In this document: one piece after another, positions 8,296-16,238 of the stretch
Layout of the letters: each line of letters begins with the position of its first letter
Position numbering within the stretch: the first letter of the stretch is position 1
NCBI GenBank assembly: GCA_964564225.1
Contig: CAZMAF010000006.1
Coordinates: 1 to 40,622, forward strand
DNA length: 40,622 nucleotides
Source of the DNA: RGIG1993 sp964564225
GTDB lineage: Bacteria; Bacillota; Clostridia; Oscillospirales; CAG-272
Direction of reading: 5' to 3'
The notes under the pieces: generated by a model
Databases searched by the model: none
Told to the model about the DNA's origin: nothing
Seen by the model: the letters and a program-made list of their open reading frames with translations, nothing else
Position numbers and translations under genes: made by a program

Positions 8296-8327
8296 AAAAG
8301 ATACGCCGATTTTCAGGCGTATCTTTT
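8296..8327 (-). terminator. Terminator of the LytM-domain gene
   Basis: AAAAGATACGCC and its exact complement (8296-8307 / 8316-8327) with an 8-nt loop. On the minus strand it is followed by GTTTTGTTT. Confidence 0.8.
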
Positions 8328-8343
8328 GTCAAAAAACAAACAA

Positions 8344-9042
8344 TCAGGACTCATCTTCGGTGGAATTGGCGCTCACAGTGATATAATCGAGAGGATCAAC
8401 CGTTTGACCGTCCTTCATAATCTCAAAATGCAGATGCGCATCGTCGCATTGCTCAATAATTGCCGTTTCACCAACGCCGCCAATGAGTTGTCCACCCTCA
8501 ACCTTTGAACCGACAGTAATTCCCTCCGGGAGCGTTTCGTCAAGGTTTGAATAAATTGAAACCAGTCCACTTTCATGCTCGATTTTCACGGTTGTACCCA
8601 TCAGATAATCTTCGGAAACCGAAATTACCGTACCGTCCTGCATCGCGTATACGGGACTGCCAAGAGAAGCAGTAATATCCACGCCGAGATGAGCGCGATA
8701 ATCATTCATCGTAACCGAATAGACCAGCGATTCGGCATCGTAATCCTTGCCAAGCACACCCTGAACGGGGCTTACAAAAGTCGGCTCGGCAACCGTGGGT
8801 TTGTCATTGGTTTCAGGTTTCTTCGTCGTAACCGGTGTCTCGTCTTCAGGTTTAGTTGTGGTAACAGGTGCAATCGTCGTCACCTTCGCCACCGTCGTAG
8901 TAACGGTAGGATTGTTCGTTTGCTCCTTGCGCGAAGCAAATGCAAAAATCGAAAGACCGAGAATCGCGAGAATCAGTACCGCCGCGCCAACATAAAGAAG
9001 CGTATTGACCGTTTTTTCTGTGAATTTGAATTTGGTATTCAT
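8344..9042 (-). CDS. LytM/M23-domain membrane protein, SpoIIQ-like
   Basis: The 232-residue protein has one N-terminal membrane helix (about 13-36), a Thr/Lys/Pro linker (45-85) and a C-terminal LytM (peptidase M23) domain. Zinc ligands H118 and D122 (HLGVD) and H205 (HLHFE, with H203) are present. The position normally holding the catalytic His of YxHL reads YSNL (N166), so hydrolase activity is doubtful. A single-pass LytM protein of this size in a spore former fits SpoIIQ, the forespore half of the SpoIIQ-SpoIIIAH channel, but other LytM proteins share the layout. The SD GGATGGAG precedes the ATG. A sigma-F-like promoter candidate lies at 9076-9104. The gene has its own terminator. Confidence 0.8.
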   Translation of the reverse strand: MNTKFKFTEKTVNTLLYVGAAVLILAILGLSIFAFASRKEQTNNPTVTTTVAKVTTIAPVTTTKPEDETPVTTKKPETNDKPTVAEPTFVSPVQGVLGKDYDAESLVYSVTMNDYRAHLGVDITASLGSPVYAMQDGTVISVSEDYLMGTTVKIEHESGLVSIYSNLDETLPEGITVGSKVEGGQLIGGVGETAIIEQCDDAHLHFEIMKDGQTVDPLDYITVSANSTEDES

Positions 9043-9075
9043 AGTAGCTCCATCCTTTTCTTGAATTGCTGATAG

Positions 9076-9104
9076 TATTTTTGCCGTTTTTCACAAAGTT
9101 ATAC
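9076..9104 (-). promoter_or_regulatory. Candidate sigma-F/G-type promoter of LytM gene
   Basis: On the minus strand GTATA (9100-9104) precedes GGCAAAAATA (9076-9085), which fits the GGnnAnAnTR -10 pattern fully. The spacer is 14 bp, one or two short of usual, so this is tentative. Confidence 0.35.
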
Positions 9105-9194
9105 AGCAATATCTCAAAAATCCAAAGGATTTCCCTTCCCCACAAACAACCTCGGACTATATTCTTATACAAATATTTTTGCCCGTCCTGAAAA

Positions 9195-9235
9195 TTTTTG
9201 AAAAGTGCGGAAAACTTATTTTAAAAATTTTCCTG
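9195..9235 (+). repeat. Dispersed AT-rich hairpin element, copy 2
   Basis: Same length and orientation as 1470-1510 with four mismatches. It starts TTTTTGAAAA and contains GTGCGGAAAACTT, and it abuts the yebC terminator. Noncoding. Confidence 0.6.
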
Positions 9236-9237
9236 AT

Positions 9238-9294
9238 AAAAAACACCGCCCTTCTCAACTTCCTTATGAGAAGTTGGGCAAGACGGTGTTTTTT
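9238..9294 (-). terminator. yebC terminator
   Basis: Outer arms AAAAAACACCG (9238-9248) and CGGTGTTTTTT (9284-9294), with an inner stem CAACTTC/GAAGTTG. On the minus strand it lies directly after the yebC stop and ends in T6. Confidence 0.8.
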
Positions 9295-9310
9295 AGATTA
9301 TATTCGATAA

Positions 9311-10039
9311 TCAATCGCAGTTCGACCAGTTGTGATATACGTTGGTAACGTCATCATCGTCATCAAGAGCATCCAGCAGGCGGTTCATATTCTTAATCGC
9401 ATCTTCATCGTCAAGATCGACGTAGGTGGAAGGAATTTTATCCTCATCAGCCGACAATACGACGTAGCCCATACCCTCAAGTGCCTCACGGACAGCCTTC
9501 AGATCGCTGACCTCGGTAGTAACCTCGTAAGCGCCGTCCTCTGCCGAGAAATCGGAAGCGCCCGCTTCAAGCGCATCTTCCATCAGCTTGTCCTCGTCCG
9601 TCACACTTGCCGAGTCAATGACAATCACACCCGCATCGGCAAACATATAAGATACGCAACCCGTTGCGCCGAGATTTCCGCCGAACTTATCAAAATAGTG
9701 ACGCACGTTACCGGCAGTACGGTTCTTATTGTCGGTTGCGGTGGTAACGATGAGCGCAACACCTGACGGACCGTAACCCTCATAGGTGATTTCATCGTAA
9801 TTTGCCACGTTATTACCCGAATACTTTTCAATCACACGCTTGATGTTATCATTCGGTACGTTCAGGCTCTTTGCCTTCGCAATCAGATCGGCAAGCTTAC
9901 CGTTCGATACAGGGTCAGCGCCGCCGTCACGAATGGCAATCGCCATCTCTTTGCCGATCTTTGTGAAAACCTTAGCTCTCTGCGCGTCGGTCTTTTCTTT
10001 TTTATGCATAATATTTTTCCATTTACTGTGTCCGGACAT
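9311..10039 (-). CDS. yebC: YebC/PmpR (TACO1) family protein
   Basis: YebC-family proteins act on translation (easing ribosome stalling) and have also been described as transcriptional regulators. The 242 residues and the opening MSGHSKWKNIMHKKEKTDA are diagnostic. Further blocks are DNIKRVIEK, ITYEGYGPSGVALIV, TDNKNRTAGNVRHYFDK and GCVSYMF. SD AAAGGAAA precedes the ATG. It starts 25 bp after argS stops, so the two form an operon (argS-yebC), which fits a role around translation. The shared terminator is at 9238-9294. Confidence 0.96.
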   Translation of the reverse strand: MSGHSKWKNIMHKKEKTDAQRAKVFTKIGKEMAIAIRDGGADPVSNGKLADLIAKAKSLNVPNDNIKRVIEKYSGNNVANYDEITYEGYGPSGVALIVTTATDNKNRTAGNVRHYFDKFGGNLGATGCVSYMFADAGVIVIDSASVTDEDKLMEDALEAGASDFSAEDGAYEVTTEVSDLKAVREALEGMGYVVLSADEDKIPSTYVDLDDEDAIKNMNRLLDALDDDDDVTNVYHNWSNCD

Positions 10040-10064
10040 ATCGTTAATTTCCTTTCAGATGTGA

Positions 10065-11753
10065 TTAAATTTTTTCGGGGGTCTTCAGACAAATAAGCGA
10101 AAGCGCCTGACGTATCACGGTGCGCGTCGCCTTGACGAGCTGAGCGCGACCTGCATCCACCACCCCATCTGCCGAGATAATGCGGCAATCCTGATAGAAC
10201 TTGTTAAACGCCGTCGCAACCTCAAGGCTGTAACGGGTAACGACGGAAGGCTCATATTCACGAAGCGCCGTTTTGACAGCCTCAGGAAAACGCGAAAGCA
10301 CTCTGGCAAGATTTACCTCTGCGGGATGCTCATAGCTTGCCGCGTTCTCACCTACCTCGCCAATTTTTTCAAGAATGGAGGAACAACGCGCGTAGGTGTA
10401 CTGCGTATACGGTCCCGTATTGCCGTCAAAGGAAAGCGCATCATCCATATTAAAATCGGAATCCTTGATTCTGCCGTTGAGAAGATAGTAGAAGACAATT
10501 GCGCCAACGCCGACTGCCTCCGCCGTCTTTTCCTTATCGGCAAGCGTGGGATTCTTTTCGTTAATCACGTCAAGACATTTCTCAATCGCCGTCGTGAACA
10601 GATCGCGAAGCAAAATGACGTTGCCCGTACGGGTAGCGAGCTTTGCACCACCGATTGAGATCGTACCGTAAGGAACGTGAACAAGCTTGTCCGACCAATC
10701 GTAGCCCATCAGCTCAACGACCTTGAACCACTGCGCAAAATGCAAGCTCTGTCCAGACGAGGTAACGTAAATACACTTGTCAAAATCGTAGGTATTCTTT
10801 CTGTAAACCGCCGCCGCGATGTCACGGGTGGGGTAAAGAGTCGAGCCGTCGCGCTTCAGAATCAGACAGGGTGGCATATTGTAGGCTTCGAGATTGACAA
10901 TCGTTGCGCCGTCATCAAGGGTGAGAATACCCTTTTCACGCATGCGGTCGATCTCCGCCTGCATCTTATCGGTATAGAATGCCTCACCGTTATAAGAATC
11001 AAACTCGATACCAAGCTGATCGTATGTCTTTTTATATTCGGCAAGCGAAATCTCAATAAACCACTTCCAGAGCGCAATATTTTCCGCATCGCCAAGCTCC
11101 AGCTTGTGAAATTCGGCGCGTGCTACGTCATTCAGCGCAGGGTCTTTTTCCGCTTCCTCGTGAAATCTGACGTAAATACGCACAAGCTCGTCAACACCGC
11201 CCGATTCGACTTCCTCGCGGCTGCCCCAACGGCGATAGGCACAAATAATCTTGCCAAACTGCGTACCCCAGTCACCGAGATGGTTGATGCCGATACAGTG
11301 ATAACCCACAAATTCGTGAAGCTTTTTGAGCGAGTGACCGATTACCGTCGTACCGAGATGTCCGATATGGAAGGGCTTTGCCACGTTGGGCGAGGAGTAG
11401 TCAAGCACCACCGTCTTACCCTTACCCTCCTCAGAGCGACCGTACTTGTCACCCTCGGTTACAATCTTATGAATGACGTCAGCATAAAAGCTGCCGTCAA
11501 GTGTGAAATTCAAATACCCGCCTACCGCGCGTGCTTCACGGATTCCTTCGCAAGAAAACTCCTGAGCAAATGCGGATGCCAGCATCATTGGCGATTTTCT
11601 CATTGCCTTAGCAAACTTAAAGCAAGGCAGGGCAAGATCGCCCATCGCGCTGTCAGGGGGATATTCAAGCAGAAGCGCGATTTCCTCGGCAGAAAGCGTA
11701 CCCTCGGCAAGCTCTGCCACCTTGGAAGCAACTCTTTTCTTGATCTCTGTCAT
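10065..11753 (-). CDS. argS: Arginyl-tRNA synthetase
   Basis: Class Ia enzyme that charges tRNA-Arg. The start is ATG 11753 with SD AAAGGATC (the same SD as secA); the frame extends upstream to 11912, but that part covers the promoter and is rejected. The 562 residues match the family. The N-terminal Add-1 domain is followed by the HIGH motif (FHIGHLG, 129-132). The KMSKS-equivalent reads KLATRTGNVILLRDL, the usual ArgRS variant. The C-terminal DALR anticodon-binding domain ends the protein (ARVLSRFPEAV, VATAFNKFYQDCRI). It heads the argS-yebC operon. A tRNA-Arg(ACG) gene lies about 12 kb away. No T-box was seen in the roughly 60-nt leader. Confidence 0.97.
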   Translation of the reverse strand: MTEIKKRVASKVAELAEGTLSAEEIALLLEYPPDSAMGDLALPCFKFAKAMRKSPMMLASAFAQEFSCEGIREARAVGGYLNFTLDGSFYADVIHKIVTEGDKYGRSEEGKGKTVVLDYSSPNVAKPFHIGHLGTTVIGHSLKKLHEFVGYHCIGINHLGDWGTQFGKIICAYRRWGSREEVESGGVDELVRIYVRFHEEAEKDPALNDVARAEFHKLELGDAENIALWKWFIEISLAEYKKTYDQLGIEFDSYNGEAFYTDKMQAEIDRMREKGILTLDDGATIVNLEAYNMPPCLILKRDGSTLYPTRDIAAAVYRKNTYDFDKCIYVTSSGQSLHFAQWFKVVELMGYDWSDKLVHVPYGTISIGGAKLATRTGNVILLRDLFTTAIEKCLDVINEKNPTLADKEKTAEAVGVGAIVFYYLLNGRIKDSDFNMDDALSFDGNTGPYTQYTYARCSSILEKIGEVGENAASYEHPAEVNLARVLSRFPEAVKTALREYEPSVVTRYSLEVATAFNKFYQDCRIISADGVVDAGRAQLVKATRTVIRQALSLICLKTPEKI

Positions 11754-11823
11754 ACTGATCCTTTCTCGCCGTCTTAACGTATCGTGACGACAGTCCATAG
11801 ATTTCCATTTTACATATACAATT

Positions 11824-11852
11824 ATTTTAACACAAAAAAAACATAATTTCAA
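11824..11852 (-). promoter_or_regulatory. Sigma-A promoter of argS-yebC
   Basis: -35 TTGAAA (11847-11852), 17-bp spacer, -10 TAAAAT (11824-11829). It is divergent from the promoter at 11917. Confidence 0.7.
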
Positions 11853-11916
11853 GAAGTGATTACAATTTTTTCTCAAAAACTTTAAAAACGCCGATATTGT
11901 CCAAAAAAACACCCTC

Positions 11917-11945
11917 TTGATTTTTTCGACAAAGTATGCTATACT
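11917..11945 (+). promoter_or_regulatory. Sigma-A promoter of the alpha-CTD-like gene
   Basis: -35 TTGATT (11917-11922), 17-bp spacer, -10 TATACT (11940-11945). Confidence 0.7.
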
Positions 11946-11998
11946 GTAATCATCAATTGATACGCGATAACCACAGACTAAAAATGGAGGCTATCCCC

Positions 11999-12373
11999 AT
12001 GACAGATTTCAAACAAATTGCAGACATTTTGCACGAAGCGGTCATTCAGCACGGCTTACTTTCCACGCTCTACGCCGTCTTTGGCCCTCGCATTACCCTT
12101 TCCATTCCGATGACAGCCAAAACCTGCGATACCTCTCTTGACGATATGGAATTTTCCGTTCGTGCGTCCAACGCCTTAAAACGCGCAGGTATGTTCGAGA
12201 TCCGTCAGATCGTTGACGTTATCAATCAAGGCGAGCTGCCCCACATCCGTAACCTTGGCAAAAAAACCGAGAACGAGATCGGCACACGTCTGCTCGTCTT
12301 TGCCTACTATCACCTGACACCGTCCGAGCAAAAGGCATTTTTGCAGGATCTCGTCGAGCGCAATCTCTTCTGA
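11999..12373 (+). CDS. Free-standing RNA polymerase alpha C-terminal-domain-like protein
   Basis: The start is ATG 11999, eight bases after SD GGAGG (11986-11990). An in-frame start at 11936 lies in the promoter and is rejected. The 124-residue protein has no membrane segment. Its middle (SLDDMEFSVRASNALKRAG, then ELPHIRNLGKKTENEI) follows the RpoA C-terminal domain pattern (LxLSVRSxNCLKRAGI, RNLGKKSLxEI), a helix-hairpin-helix DNA/protein-binding fold. The assembly part of alpha (N-terminal domain) is absent. Such a protein could bind UP-like DNA or mimic alpha-CTD contacts with regulators; this is inference. It has its own promoter and lies upstream of murA. Confidence 0.75.
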   Translation: MTDFKQIADILHEAVIQHGLLSTLYAVFGPRITLSIPMTAKTCDTSLDDMEFSVRASNALKRAGMFEIRQIVDVINQGELPHIRNLGKKTENEIGTRLLVFAYYHLTPSEQKAFLQDLVERNLF

Positions 12374-12477
12374 CACCCTTTGTTCTCATAGGGCATATAC
12401 TGTTTTTGTAAAAGCTTTTTCTGATGAGAGAAAATTTTGCAAACGACAGTTTTATTTACACTTTATTCATATCTTTG

Positions 12478-12486
12478 TGATATACT
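12478..12486 (+). promoter_or_regulatory. Extended -10 promoter of murA
   Basis: TGATATACT is an extended -10 (TGn + TATACT at 12481-12486). No good -35 is seen at 17 bp; TTTACA lies 20 bp upstream. Confidence 0.5.
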
Positions 12487-12540
12487 ACCAAGAGTGATAT
12501 GCTGTCGGAATGATCGAAAAGGAGGGTCGTCAAATACGCT

Positions 12541-13812
12541 ATGGATAAAATCGTAATTTGCGGTAAAAAGCCGCTATACGGCAATATTCGCGTTGCCGGT
12601 ATGAAGAACGCGGCTTTGCCGATCCTGTTCGCTACCGTCCTCGTTGGCTCTGAATTTATTATTGAAGACCTGCCCAACGTGGCAGACATCAATCTGACGC
12701 TCGAAATTCTCACGCACATTGGCGCAAAATGCACGCGCCAAGGCAGAGAAACGCATATTGATACCACCGATATTTCGCCAAACTCGGAAATTCCGCTTTC
12801 GCTTATTAAAAAAATGCGCGCCTCCTACTATCTTGTCGGCGCACAGCTCGGCAGATACCGCAAGGCGCACGTCGGTTATCCGGGCGGCTGTGACTTCGGT
12901 ACGCGCCCCATCGACCAGCACCTCAAATGCTTTACCGCGCTTGGCGCTACGGCAGGCGTGAACGGCGGATACATTGACGCCGCTGCCCCGAACGGACTTT
13001 TCGGAGCGCATATCTTCTTTGACGTCGTTTCGGTCGGCGCTACAATCAACGCTATCCTCGCCGCGACCTGCGCTGAAGGTATGACAGTCATCGAAAGTCC
13101 CGCACGAGAGCCGCACATTGTCGCGCTCGCCGAATTTCTCAACGCCTGTGGTGCAAGCATCAGCGGTGCGGGTACAGACACCATCAAAATACGCGGCGTG
13201 AAGTCGCTTCACGGCTGTACTTGCGAAATCATTCCCGATATGATTGAAGCAGGCACCTATATGGTCGCCGCCGCCGCAACGGGCGGTTCGGTAACGGTTG
13301 AAAACGTCATCCCGAAGCACGTGGAATCCATTACCGCCAAGCTCATCGAAATGGGCGTCTCGGTCACCGTCAACGACGACTCGATCGTCATTGAACGCAA
13401 TCCCAAACAAAAACTTTCACGCGTTATGGTCAAGACCGTTCCCTATCCCGGCTTTCCCACCGACATGCAGCCGCAGATCACCGCACTCACATGCTTTGCT
13501 GAAGGCACAAGCTATGTTTCGGAAGGCGTTTGGGACAACCGCTTCCGCTACGTTGAGGAGCTGATCCGTATGGGCGCACATATTATGGTAGAGGGAAAAA
13601 CCGCAATCATCGAAGGCGCAAATCCAATGCGGGGTACGCAGGTCAGCGCAGTTGACCTGCGGGGCGGTGCGGCTGTCGTCATTGCAGGTCTTGCCGCAGA
13701 CGGCATCACCGTGATCGACAATATCGCGCTGATTGAGCGAGGCTACGACGACATCGTCGGAAAGCTCGCGGGCATTGGCGCAGATATCCGTCTTGTCAGC
13801 TTTCCCGACTAA
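12541..13812 (+). CDS. murA: UDP-N-acetylglucosamine 1-carboxyvinyltransferase
   Basis: MurA transfers enolpyruvate from PEP to UDP-GlcNAc, the first committed step of peptidoglycan synthesis, and is the fosfomycin target. The 423 residues fit the family. K22 (MKNAALP) and the active-site cysteine C117 in YPGGCDFGTRPIDQH are both present, so the fosfomycin-sensitive Cys form is expected. The loop GFPTDMQPQ and the repeats of the inside-out barrel are visible. The SD GGAGGG at 12521-12526 is 14 nt from the ATG, longer than usual, with no alternative in-frame start in between. Own promoter and terminator. Confidence 0.97.
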   Translation: MDKIVICGKKPLYGNIRVAGMKNAALPILFATVLVGSEFIIEDLPNVADINLTLEILTHIGAKCTRQGRETHIDTTDISPNSEIPLSLIKKMRASYYLVGAQLGRYRKAHVGYPGGCDFGTRPIDQHLKCFTALGATAGVNGGYIDAAAPNGLFGAHIFFDVVSVGATINAILAATCAEGMTVIESPAREPHIVALAEFLNACGASISGAGTDTIKIRGVKSLHGCTCEIIPDMIEAGTYMVAAAATGGSVTVENVIPKHVESITAKLIEMGVSVTVNDDSIVIERNPKQKLSRVMVKTVPYPGFPTDMQPQITALTCFAEGTSYVSEGVWDNRFRYVEELIRMGAHIMVEGKTAIIEGANPMRGTQVSAVDLRGGAAVVIAGLAADGITVIDNIALIERGYDDIVGKLAGIGADIRLVSFPD

Positions 13813-13846
13813 AAAAAACGGTGAATCCTACGGTTCACCGTTTTTT
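13813..13846 (+). terminator. murA terminator
   Basis: AAAAAACGGTGAA pairs with TTCACCGTTTTTT around an 8-nt loop, straight after the stop. Confidence 0.9.
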
Positions 13847-13954
13847 AAAACCAACTCATAAAACCAATCAGGGATTTATTGGGAAAATTTTTCAAAAAAA
13901 ATTTTCCGACAAAGATTTTTATCTGCGTCGGAAACCTATTTCAAAAACCTTCAG

Positions 13955-13994
13955 AACAAGACTAAGCAACCGTAAACAAGACTAAGCAACCGTA
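13955..13994 (+). repeat. Exact 20-bp tandem duplication
   Basis: AACAAGACTAAGCAACCGTA occurs twice head to tail (13955-13974, 13975-13994) in noncoding DNA upstream of the pseudouridine synthase. A rearranged, reverse-oriented relative of the dispersed hairpin element lies just before it (13877-13950). Confidence 0.9.
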
Positions 13995-14056
13995 AAACCG
14001 TATAATCCGAAGATTTTTGAGTTTCCCCATAAAACATTCCCCATAAAGGATACTAT

Positions 14057-15046
14057 ATGCAGATTATCAAAATTGGAAAAAACGATGCAGGACAAAGACT
14101 CGACAAATTCTTATTGAAAGCGCTCCCGGCCCTGCCCGCCTCGATGCTTTATAAATCGGTACGCACAAAAAAGATCAAGCTCAACCGCAAACGCTGTGAG
14201 ATCAACACTGTACTGACCGAAGGCGACGAGATCGAGCTTTTCCTAAAGGACGAGTTTTTTGAAAAAAAGAAAGCCGAATCCGCCTTTCGCGTACTGACAC
14301 CGCGGATCGACGTTGTTTATGAGGATGAAAACATCCTTCTTGTGAATAAACGCGCAGGACTCATCGTGCATTCCGACGACAAAGAAGATCAAAACACCCT
14401 CATTTCGCACATCAAGGCGTATCTCTACCGCAAGGGCGAGTACGATCCCGACAGCGAACAGAGCTTTGCGCCCGCGCTTTGCAATCGTATCGACCGCAAT
14501 ACCGCAGGCATCGTGATTGCCGCCAAAAACGCCGAAACGCTCCGCCTTGTCAATGAAGCCATCAAGGAACGCCGCGTGGACAAGCGCTATCTTGCCGCCT
14601 GCCACGGTATTCTCGGCAAAAAAGAAGATACCCTCTGCGGCTATCTCACCAAGGACTCAGACAAAAATCTCGTCACAGTTTATACGCATAAACCGAAAAA
14701 CTGCCGCGAAAACAGTCTCAAAGAAATTCGCACACGCTACCGTGTGCTTGCCGAAAAAAACGGACTTTCACTGATCGAGGTTGAGCTTCTGACGGGCAGA
14801 ACGCACCAGATCCGCGCGCATCTCGCCTCAATCGGCCACGCGCTTGTCGGTGACGGTAAGTACGGCATCAACAAAAATGACCGCGCGCGCGGCTATAAGT
14901 TTCAGGCGCTCGCAAGCTACAGCCTCACCTTCACCTTTCCCGAAAACTCAAGCCTTGCCTACTTAAACGCTCACACCTTTGCCCTTCCCGCAGATACCAT
15001 CTGGTTTGTCAAGGAACTGTTCGGAATCGAAAAACCAAACGTATAA
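14057..15046 (+). CDS. RluA-family pseudouridine synthase with S4 domain
   Basis: It converts uridines in RNA (usually 23S rRNA) to pseudouridine. The 329-residue protein has an N-terminal S4 RNA-binding domain (about 12-70). The catalytic domain carries the motif-II block NRIDRNTAGIV, with the catalytic Asp, and GRTHQIRAHL. SD AAAGGA (14045-14050) lies six bases before the ATG. It resembles RluC/RluD, but the target position cannot be assigned from sequence. It is convergent with a second RluA-family gene, each with its own terminator. Confidence 0.9.
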   Translation: MQIIKIGKNDAGQRLDKFLLKALPALPASMLYKSVRTKKIKLNRKRCEINTVLTEGDEIELFLKDEFFEKKKAESAFRVLTPRIDVVYEDENILLVNKRAGLIVHSDDKEDQNTLISHIKAYLYRKGEYDPDSEQSFAPALCNRIDRNTAGIVIAAKNAETLRLVNEAIKERRVDKRYLAACHGILGKKEDTLCGYLTKDSDKNLVTVYTHKPKNCRENSLKEIRTRYRVLAEKNGLSLIEVELLTGRTHQIRAHLASIGHALVGDGKYGINKNDRARGYKFQALASYSLTFTFPENSSLAYLNAHTFALPADTIWFVKELFGIEKPNV

Positions 15047-15053
15047 GCCAAAC

Positions 15054-15094
15054 GGAGCTATATTCCCAAGCGGAATCAGCTCCTTTCTTTTTTT
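15054..15094 (+). terminator. Terminator of the first pseudouridine synthase
   Basis: GGAGCT/AGCTCC plus inner ATTCC/GGAAT, followed by TTTCTTTTTTT. Confidence 0.85.
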
Positions 15095-15125
15095 ATTGAC
15101 GAATTTTGTCAAAGCAAAGAAAATA

Positions 15126-15157
15126 AAAACTCCCTGAAAAATTTTTCAGGGAGTTTT
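15126..15157 (-). terminator. Terminator of the second pseudouridine synthase
   Basis: A perfect 32-bp palindrome starting AAAACTCCCTG. It overlaps the stop codon of the minus-strand gene, and its arms end in T4. Confidence 0.8.
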
Positions 15158-16037
15158 ATACTTGAGTTTTTGCTGTCGTTGACTCCGCCTTCGGCGCAGT
15201 CGGCAATGCCGTCACCGTCATACGCTCCTTGGTAAACGGATGCGTAAAAGTAAGCGACACACAACGCAGAAAATACACTGCCTCGCCCGTCTGCTTTCCA
15301 TACAGAAAATCATCCTTTAAAGGATGTCCGATATACGCGAAATGCACACGGATCTGGTGTGTTCTGCCCGTAATAGGGCGCGCTTCGCAAAGCGCGTTGC
15401 CATCAACATCAACCGACAAAACACGGTAGTGTGTCAGACTTTCCTTACCGTCCTCACGAACGACACGGCGAATCGAGCCCTCGTATTCCCGCGCGATGGG
15501 CGCGTTGATTTTTCCCTCTTTCCCGCAAGGCACACCGACCACGCGCGCAAGATACACCTTTTCAATGCCGCCAACCGTGATCGCACGTCCAAGCTCTGCC
15601 GCCGCAAGCTGATTTTTAGCAATCAGCACAAGTCCCGACGTATCGCGGTCAAGGCGTGTGATCGCGCGAAAAACAAAGGGTTCTTTTATATAAAAGCTGA
15701 CAGCGTTGGCAAGTGTCGGCAGGTGGTTGCCCCGCGAAGGATGGATCGGCATATTGCTCGGCTTATCGACAACAAGGATACTGTCGTCCTCATACACCAC
15801 CGTCAAGGGCAACTCCATCGGTACGATGTTTTCGCTTTGTTCCTCAGGATAGTAAACGAGCAGCGTATCGCCGTTTTTAACGCTCGCACGCATATGCACG
15901 TTTACACCGTTCAAAAACACACCGCCGTATTTGACCTTGCCGATAAGGGAAGACGAAAAGCCGAGCCGGAATTTCATATAATCGCGTATCTTCATCTCGC
16001 CGTCAACCTTTTCAACGGTATGTAAAAGTTCCTTCAC
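15156..16037 (-). CDS. RluA-family pseudouridine synthase (RluD-like)
   Basis: The start is GTG 16037, five bases after GGAGG; the TTG four codons upstream overlaps the SD and is rejected. The protein has 293 residues. An S4-like N-terminus (about 10-65) precedes the catalytic core with TRLDRDTSGLVLIAKN (catalytic Asp in RLDRDTSG), VYLARVVG and GRTHQIRVHFAYIGHPL. It is a paralogue of the gene at 14057 but clearly diverged. The upstream 200 bp hold no gene; they contain an inverted repeat ATTCGGG/CCCGAAT (16127-16147) of unknown meaning. Confidence 0.9.
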   Translation of the reverse strand: MKELLHTVEKVDGEMKIRDYMKFRLGFSSSLIGKVKYGGVFLNGVNVHMRASVKNGDTLLVYYPEEQSENIVPMELPLTVVYEDDSILVVDKPSNMPIHPSRGNHLPTLANAVSFYIKEPFVFRAITRLDRDTSGLVLIAKNQLAAAELGRAITVGGIEKVYLARVVGVPCGKEGKINAPIAREYEGSIRRVVREDGKESLTHYRVLSVDVDGNALCEARPITGRTHQIRVHFAYIGHPLKDDFLYGKQTGEAVYFLRCVSLTFTHPFTKERMTVTALPTAPKAESTTAKTQV

Positions 16038-16238
16038 TGTTACCTCCAAGCAGAGCTGCCGCTATTCCTCACAGGCCCATCTTCCCTGAAGAGTAAAAAG
16101 CTCCTTTCGGAAAACGTCAGCCCGACATTCGGGACACATACCCGAATTAAAAAATTTTTTAACCGGTTAAGCCCGTCAAGTTTTCTCTTTACCGCTTCAA
16201 CCGGTATAACCAATTCACGTCAGATTGTTCAGACAAAC

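Noticed and set aside
10677..11777. Long plus-strand open frame of 366 codons
   Set aside because: Entirely antisense to argS, no SD, no recognisable domain.
11754..11830. T-box upstream of argS
   Set aside because: The leader from the predicted promoter is about 65 nt and contains no T-box consensus or terminator.
13877..13950. Second terminator after murA
   Set aside because: The AT-rich palindrome is better explained as a diverged copy of the dispersed hairpin element; murA already has a strong terminator.
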